A program made the position numbers and the translations under genes. This document shows positions 6,914-10,234 of a stretch of DNA of 10,234 nt, piece after piece. This DNA is from DASZMX01 sp035551475. Its GTDB lineage: Bacteria > Verrucomicrobiota > Verrucomicrobiia > Limisphaerales > Palsa-1400. The stretch's first letter is position 1, and the number at the start of each line of letters is the position of its first letter. The notes under the pieces were generated by a model. It was not told the DNA's origin and ran no database searches. It worked only from the letters and a program-made list of their open reading frames with translations. The stretch covers positions 1 through 10,234 of the forward strand of contig DASZMX010000129.1 in assembly GCA_035551475.1 (NCBI GenBank), read 5' to 3'.

Positions 6914-8937
6914 TCGCGCATTAATTTCCGCACTTCTGCCGGATCGGACGACGGCGGCCGGCAAGCGTTGCCCGTGCAGATGAACACCGCCGCTGGCGCC
7001 GTGGGCAGCGTTTTCGCAAACGGATCGACGGCGCCCGCGTTCCCCAGCACGACCTTGTTCGGTTGATAAACCGCGTGCACGGCCTGCAGCAACGCCCCGC
7101 TGCCCGCGCCCACCACCACCGCCCGGCGCGGTCGCGTCAAAAAGAAATCCAAGCCCTGCAACAAATGCGGCACGGCCTGCGGCAATTCGCGCAACCGCCC
7201 CGCGAAAAGCCGCAGCGTCTTTTCGGCCGCCTCCTGAAAGTCCGCGCGCTCCGTGATCGCCGCCAGCTTCAGCAACGCCAGAACCGCCACCGAATTCCCC
7301 GAGGGCTCCGCGCCGTCGTAATCTTCTTTCACGCGCAAAATCAAATCCTTCGCCTCCGCCGCGCTGTTATAAAATCCCCCCGCCGCCGCGTCATAAAAGC
7401 GGGCCAGCATGGCCTCCGCCAATTGCCGCGCGAAATCCAAATGCGCCGGCTCCAAGGTGGCTTCGTAAAGGTCAATCGTGCCCGCCAGCAAATTGGCGTA
7501 GGCTGTCAACAACTGCACCGCATCGCGTTCCCCATCGCGCCACCGATGGCACAGCGCCCCGCGCGCGGCGTCCCACAATTTCGCCCGCAAAAACGCCAGG
7601 TTTTTCTCCGCCGCCGCGCGATAGGCCGCATCGCCCAAAACCGCCGCCGCCCGCGCCATCGCGCCCAGCATCATCCCGTTCCACGACGCCAAAATCTTAT
7701 CGTCCAGATGCGGCCGCACCCGTTTGGCGCGCGCCGCGAAGAGCCGCCCCTTCGCCTTTTCCAATAAGGCGCGATCGGACAGGGAAAGGTTCGGATCCAC
7801 CACGCTCAATACATTCTGGTTCGGCAACGGTTGCGGATCGCTATGGTCCACAAAATTTCCCTCGGTCGTGACCCCAAAATAGCGCGCCGCCACCGTGAAT
7901 TCCTCCGGCGTCAGCACGTGGCGCAATTCCTCCTTCGTCCAGCAATAGAATTTTCCCTCCTTGCCCTCGCTGTCGGCGTCTTCGGCGGAATAAAAGCCCC
8001 CCTCCGCGCTGGTCATGTCGCGCAACACGTAACGCAGAATATCGCGCGCCACTGCGGCGTGGCGCTCCTCGCCGCTCACCAGGTAAGCGTCCAGATAAAG
8101 GTTCACCAACTGCGCGTTGTCGTAGAGCATTTTTTCAAAATGCGGCACCAGCCATTGCGCATCCACCGAGTAACGCGCAAAGCCGCCGCCCAGTTGATCG
8201 TTCATGCCGCCCGCCGCCATTTTGTCGCAGGTGCGCAACACCATGTCCCGCGCCGCCCGGTCCCCCGTTCGCTCCGCGAATTGCAGAAGAAACGACGGCT
8301 GCGCTGGCCGCGGAAATTTCGGCGCCCCGCCGAACCCGCCATGCTCCGGGTCATACTCCTGTTTGAAAACCGCCGCTGCATGCTCCAATATGGCCGCCGA
8401 CAATTCTCCCGCCCCGGCCTCTTGCGCCAGAAAAACGCCCAGGCGCTCGTGGAAATCCCGCGCCGTCTCCAGCACATGATCGCGGCGCGTGGTCCACACG
8501 TTCACGATCTGCCCGAGAACCTGCAAAAAACTCGCCCGCCCATATTTGTTCTCCGGCGGAAAATAAGTCCCGCCGTAAAAAGGTTTCAACTCTGGCGTCA
8601 AGAAACAATTCAACGGCCAGCCGCCCTGCCCCGTCAGCGATTGCACCGCTGTCATATAGATTTTATCCACATCCGGCCGCTCCTCCCGGTCCACCTTGAT
8701 GCTGACAAAATACTCATTCAGGAAAGCCGCCACCTTTTTGTCCTCGAACGATTCCCGCTCCATCACATGGCACCAATGGCACGTCGAATAGCCGATGCTC
8801 AGGAAAATCGGCTTCTGCTCCGCGCGCGCCTTGGCAAAAGCCTCCTCGCCCCAGGCAAACCAATCCACCGGGTTGTGCTGATGCTGCAGCAAGTAAGGCG
8901 ATTTCTCTCGCGCCAGCCGATTGAGGTGTTCAGGCAT
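6910..8937 (-). CDS. Thioredoxin-domain protein of the DUF255 / YyaL (SPATA20-like) family
   Basis: The protein has 675 residues, the usual size of this family. Residues 1-165 form the DUF255 thioredoxin-like domain: SPYLLQHQHNPVDW (13-26), the CHWC active site (C53, C56) in STCHWCHVMERESFED, VDREERPDVD (82-91), GQGGWPLNCFLTP (103-115) and YGGTYFPPEN (121-130). The rest is an alpha/alpha-barrel resembling six-hairpin glycosidases and epimerases, with GGFGGAPKFPRP, HFEKMLYDNAQL and GGFYSAEDADSEGKEG. The C-terminus keeps FICTGNAC. The family is widespread but its reaction is not established; a redox or sugar-processing role is inference. ATG 8937 is chosen because GGAGG lies 8 nt upstream and conserved sequence starts there; the frame stays open upstream to 9225 but that part is not conserved and overlaps the MerR-cupin gene. 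It lies 91 bp downstream of the MerR-cupin stop on the same strand, so cotranscription is likely. Confidence 0.9.
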   Translation of the reverse strand: MPEHLNRLAREKSPYLLQHQHNPVDWFAWGEEAFAKARAEQKPIFLSIGYSTCHWCHVMERESFEDKKVAAFLNEYFVSIKVDREERPDVDKIYMTAVQSLTGQGGWPLNCFLTPELKPFYGGTYFPPENKYGRASFLQVLGQIVNVWTTRRDHVLETARDFHERLGVFLAQEAGAGELSAAILEHAAAVFKQEYDPEHGGFGGAPKFPRPAQPSFLLQFAERTGDRAARDMVLRTCDKMAAGGMNDQLGGGFARYSVDAQWLVPHFEKMLYDNAQLVNLYLDAYLVSGEERHAAVARDILRYVLRDMTSAEGGFYSAEDADSEGKEGKFYCWTKEELRHVLTPEEFTVAARYFGVTTEGNFVDHSDPQPLPNQNVLSVVDPNLSLSDRALLEKAKGRLFAARAKRVRPHLDDKILASWNGMMLGAMARAAAVLGDAAYRAAAEKNLAFLRAKLWDAARGALCHRWRDGERDAVQLLTAYANLLAGTIDLYEATLEPAHLDFARQLAEAMLARFYDAAAGGFYNSAAEAKDLILRVKEDYDGAEPSGNSVAVLALLKLAAITERADFQEAAEKTLRLFAGRLRELPQAVPHLLQGLDFFLTRPRRAVVVGAGSGALLQAVHAVYQPNKVVLGNAGAVDPFAKTLPTAPAAVFICTGNACRPPSSDPAEVRKLMRD

Positions 8938-8945
8938 AAACGATG

Positions 8946-8950
8946 CCTCC
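8946..8950 (-). promoter_or_regulatory. Ribosome-binding site of the YyaL-like gene
   Basis: GGAGG on the minus strand lies 8 nt before ATG 8937. It decides the start of the YyaL-like protein against the longer open frame. It is one of the few strong Shine-Dalgarno sites in this window. Confidence 0.75.
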
Positions 8951-9028
8951 ACTCTCGCCCTCCCACCGCCGCCCCACAACCCAAAACGGTGGCGAATCCC
9001 GCTCCTGCTTAGGAAACAATTTTTCCCA

Positions 9029-9901
9029 TCACTTGCCCGACGGCGCGGCTTGACGGGCCACATACTCCTCCCAATCCAGAGGGGGCCCGAGAAGATGCAT
9101 CCCATGCGCGTCAAATAGCCGATGCAACCCCTCAATGCCGAGAGCTTCGTGGATGGGCGTTTTTCCATTATGCTGGGCGATCTCACAGAAGAACTCCTCC
9201 ATTTTCCCGGCGGGCTGGTACACATTGATGACCTTGCCCGGCTTCCCGTTCACGCCGCATCCCCACACATGGGAAATCTTGCGCGGGATGAAAACGCATT
9301 CGCCGGCGCGCGCGCGAAACTGTTTTTTCCCCAGGTGAAATTCAAATTCGCCCTCCAGCACATAAATCCATTCATCCTGGTCATAATGCAGGTGGCGCGG
9401 CCCCCCGCCGCCGCCGCTGAACTCAAACACGCACATCGCGCCCCCGGTGTCCTGGCCTGACACCTTGCAATCATTTGGTTCGTCGCCGAGTTTGATTGGA
9501 CGGCCAAACCGGTCGTCGCCCGCCGCCACGCTAAAGCCTTCAAACATTTCCGCGCTCTTCATTTTCTTGGCTCCTTTCAAGTGCTTGACCGTCTTATTGA
9601 TCGTTTCGATCAACCGTTGCGTGCGGGCGAGGCTCGCTTGCAAAACCTCGCGATGCGATTGCAAGGCGGCCGCCTTGGCGAAATCAGCCCGGCCCAGGAT
9701 TTGTTTTATCTGCCGCAACTCAAACCCCAGCTCCCTGTAAAACAAAATCTGCTGCAGCGTCAAAAGCTCCGGCTCCTCGTAAAACCGGTAGCCGTTCGCC
9801 CCCACATACGCGGGCTTCAGCAGCCCCGTTTCATCATAAAAATGAAGCGTCCGCACGCTCACCCCTGAAATCGCCGCCAATTGTTTGACCGTATAAGCCA
9901 T
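9029..9901 (-). CDS. MerR-family regulator fused to a C-terminal metal-binding cupin
   Basis: The protein has 290 residues. Residues 2-70 form a MerR winged helix-turn-helix (AYTVKQLAAISGVSVRTLHFYDETGLLKP, cited in parts: TVKQLAAISGVSVRTLHFYD and ETGLLKP), with NGYRFY at 36-41. Residues 75-109 form the dimerisation coiled coil. A cupin follows at about 120-285. Cupin motif 1 gives H170, H172, E177 and G184 in HLHYDQDEWIYVLEG, and motif 2 gives G200, P206 and H211, so the 3-His/1-Glu metal site is intact. The cupin replaces the usual effector domain and probably senses a small molecule or metal (inference). Start choice: ATG 9901 gives the standard MerR N-terminus. ATG 9931 has GAGG 8 nt upstream. 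TTG 9976 coincides with the predicted -35 box and is unlikely. A 17-bp dyad just upstream suggests autoregulation. The fusion junction carries an internal ribosome-binding site and ATG at 9562. The YyaL-like gene follows 91 bp downstream. Confidence 0.87.
   Translation of the reverse strand: MAYTVKQLAAISGVSVRTLHFYDETGLLKPAYVGANGYRFYEEPELLTLQQILFYRELGFELRQIKQILGRADFAKAAALQSHREVLQASLARTQRLIETINKTVKHLKGAKKMKSAEMFEGFSVAAGDDRFGRPIKLGDEPNDCKVSGQDTGGAMCVFEFSGGGGGPRHLHYDQDEWIYVLEGEFEFHLGKKQFRARAGECVFIPRKISHVWGCGVNGKPGKVINVYQPAGKMEEFFCEIAQHNGKTPIHEALGIEGLHRLFDAHGMHLLGPPLDWEEYVARQAAPSGK
9560..9577 (-). promoter_or_regulatory. Internal ribosome-binding site and ATG at the MerR-cupin junction
   Basis: On the minus strand AAAGGAG (9577-9571) is followed by 8 nt and an in-frame ATG (9562-9560), the best Shine-Dalgarno arrangement seen in the window. 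Initiation here would give a free cupin of 177 residues starting MKSAEMFEGF. It may be a relic of two genes that fused, or a working internal start. Confidence 0.55.
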
Positions 9902-9945
9902 CGCCTTTTTACGCTCGGAAAAACCCTTCATTCCCGCCGCCTCGC

Positions 9946-9976
9946 ACTCTGCCGCCTCACGTAACGTCAGGGTCAA
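9946..9976 (-). promoter_or_regulatory. MerR-type operator/promoter of the MerR-cupin gene
   Basis: On the minus strand TTGACC (9976-9971) is followed after 19 bp by CAGAGT (9951-9946, 3 of 6 matches). The spacer holds the near-perfect dyad CCTGACGTTACGTGAGG (9971-9955), with 7 of 8 arm positions paired around a central T. A dyad between boxes spaced 19-20 bp apart is the hallmark of promoters activated by MerR proteins, and the half-site resembles those of TipA/BmrR-like members as I recall them. It lies about 55 bp ahead of ATG 9901 and no other gene starts here, so autoregulation is the natural reading. Confidence 0.6.
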
Positions 9977-10104
9977 ATACTATTTTTCGCCCACCCTTGC
10001 AAATCGAAGCGCCGAGAATCACTGAAGCCCTAAACGAAGAAAAAATGGTCGGAGCAATAGGGTTTGAACCTGCCTTCGGCCGCTAACAATCCAAGAGCCT
10101 GTAC
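9977..10104. other. Non-coding stretch between MerR-cupin promoter and IS
   Basis: Apart from the tRNA 3' remnant and the presumed IS tip, I see no gene. Positions 10072-10094 contain a short GCC-TTC-GGC hairpin and no recognisable tRNA arm. Confidence 0.5.
10046..10071 (-). other. tRNA 3'-end remnant (tRNA-Pro-like), possible attachment-site scar
   Basis: On the minus strand these 26 nt read as a T-loop region (AGGTTCAAACCCTAT) followed by TGCTCCG, discriminator A and CCA, then a run of six T (10045-10040). This is the 3' end of a tRNA and resembles bacterial tRNA-Pro as I remember it. Upstream, the bases that should complete the T-stem (GC instead of AT) break the pairing, and no anticodon or D arm can be built, so the gene is not intact. 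Such 3' fragments are typically left when elements integrate into tRNA genes. It could also be a degraded tRNA. Confidence 0.5.
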
Positions 10105-10234
10105 TCAACTTTTGCGAAAGAGAGAACCGAGCATAAGAGTGACAAAAGCCAGCCAGTGATAGGAGGCAAAGGTGGTGGCCAGTCGTTCATAATCGCGGGC
10201 CAGGCGGCGGAAGCGGGCGGCCCAGGCAAAGGAG
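10095..10234 (-). mobile_element. IS5-like insertion sequence, one end only
   Basis: The right edge holds the 3' end of a transposase gene. The word GAGCCTGTACTCAAC (10095-10109), which overlaps the transposase stop codon, is a plausible terminal inverted repeat because it lies at the expected place just beyond the gene. The other end is outside the window, so the repeat and target duplication cannot be confirmed. Confidence 0.55.
10105..10234 (-). CDS. IS5-like (DDE) transposase, C-terminal 42 residues
   Basis: The minus strand from the right edge to TGA (10107-10105) reads FAWAARFRRLARDYERLATT and then FASYHWLAFVTLMLGSLFRKS (split here). The pattern W-x-x-R-F-R-R-L-A-R-D-Y-E-R-L followed by H-x-x-A-F-x-x-L-M-L is the usual C-terminus of IS5-group DDE transposases. 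It would lie within or just after the region carrying the catalytic Glu, the rest being outside the window. The frame is intact as far as seen, so this element may be complete. It is the nearest gene on the promoter side of the MerR-cupin gene and points towards it on the same strand, so read-through is conceivable. Confidence 0.78.
   Translation of the reverse strand, partial: SFAWAARFRRLARDYERLATTFASYHWLAFVTLMLGSLFRKS

Noticed and set aside
5942..6964. 340-codon minus-strand frame opposite the MFS gene
   Set aside because: Arg/Gln/His-rich, with no motif; it is the complement of transmembrane codons.
7831..9012. 393-codon plus-strand frame opposite the YyaL-like gene
   Set aside because: It is Arg/His-rich and has no domain; the minus strand has the conserved CHWC protein with a strong ribosome-binding site.
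9008..9028. Possible terminator stem GGAAA/TTTCC after the MerR-cupin stop
   Set aside because: Only five pairs, mostly A-T, and no T-run; it does not separate the two genes convincingly.
8938..9225. N-terminal extension of the YyaL-like frame
   Set aside because: The extra 96 residues overlap the MerR-cupin coding region, are not family-like, and GGAGG stands 8 nt before ATG 8937.
10072..10104. Attempt to complete the tRNA with an anticodon arm (TTGTTAG reads like an Asn loop)
   Set aside because: The flanking bases TTGGA and CGGCC do not pair, and no D arm or 5' acceptor strand is present, so no intact tRNA is called.

Overview
The window looks like GC-rich bacterial chromosome, most likely from the Verrucomicrobiota (Pedosphaera/Limisphaera-like). 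That placement is an inference. It rests on a giant secreted beta-helix protein with a 'choice-of-anchor Q'-type module end, a membrane-anchored hypothetical protein with the 'WNQIES..YDTLIKNLRTLGCPEQTIRDII' pattern that I associate with this phylum, a TPR-sulfotransferase fusion and weak use of Shine-Dalgarno sites. No rRNA, complete tRNA, CRISPR array or phage module is visible.

Layout. (1) Positions 1-2570, minus strand: the N-terminal 856 residues of an exported right-handed beta-helix protein that runs off the left edge. It has a signal peptide, one complete module of about 780 residues, the start of a second copy, and a non-beta-helical insert. (2) Positions 2571-2723: an AT-rich divergent control region with a plausible sigma70-type promoter for the beta-helix gene and a 13-bp dyad. 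(3) Positions 2724-6913, plus strand: a probable operon of a TPR-sulfotransferase, a membrane-anchored hypothetical protein and an MFS transporter. The last two overlap as ATGA, which suggests translational coupling. (4) Positions 6910-9901, minus strand: a probable two-gene unit, a MerR-cupin fusion regulator followed by a DUF255/YyaL-like thioredoxin-fold protein. The MFS and YyaL-like genes converge and share four bases across their stop codons. (5) Positions 9902-10104: a MerR-type operator/promoter just ahead of the regulator, then a 26-nt remnant matching the 3' end of a tRNA (resembling tRNA-Pro). (6) Positions 10105-10234: the C-terminal end of an IS5-like transposase entering from the right.

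How the parts may work together. The beta-helix protein is exported; the TPR-sulfotransferase probably modifies a protein or saccharide using PAPS; the MFS protein probably moves an organic acid or sugar. No shared pathway can be shown from the sequence. The MerR-cupin protein very likely represses or activates its own promoter and may co-express the YyaL-like protein. The most distinctive signals are the MerR-cupin fusion, whose junction carries a near-perfect ribosome-binding site and in-frame ATG, the operator placed at that gene's promoter, the tRNA 3' scar next to the IS end, and the helical insert in the beta-helix protein.
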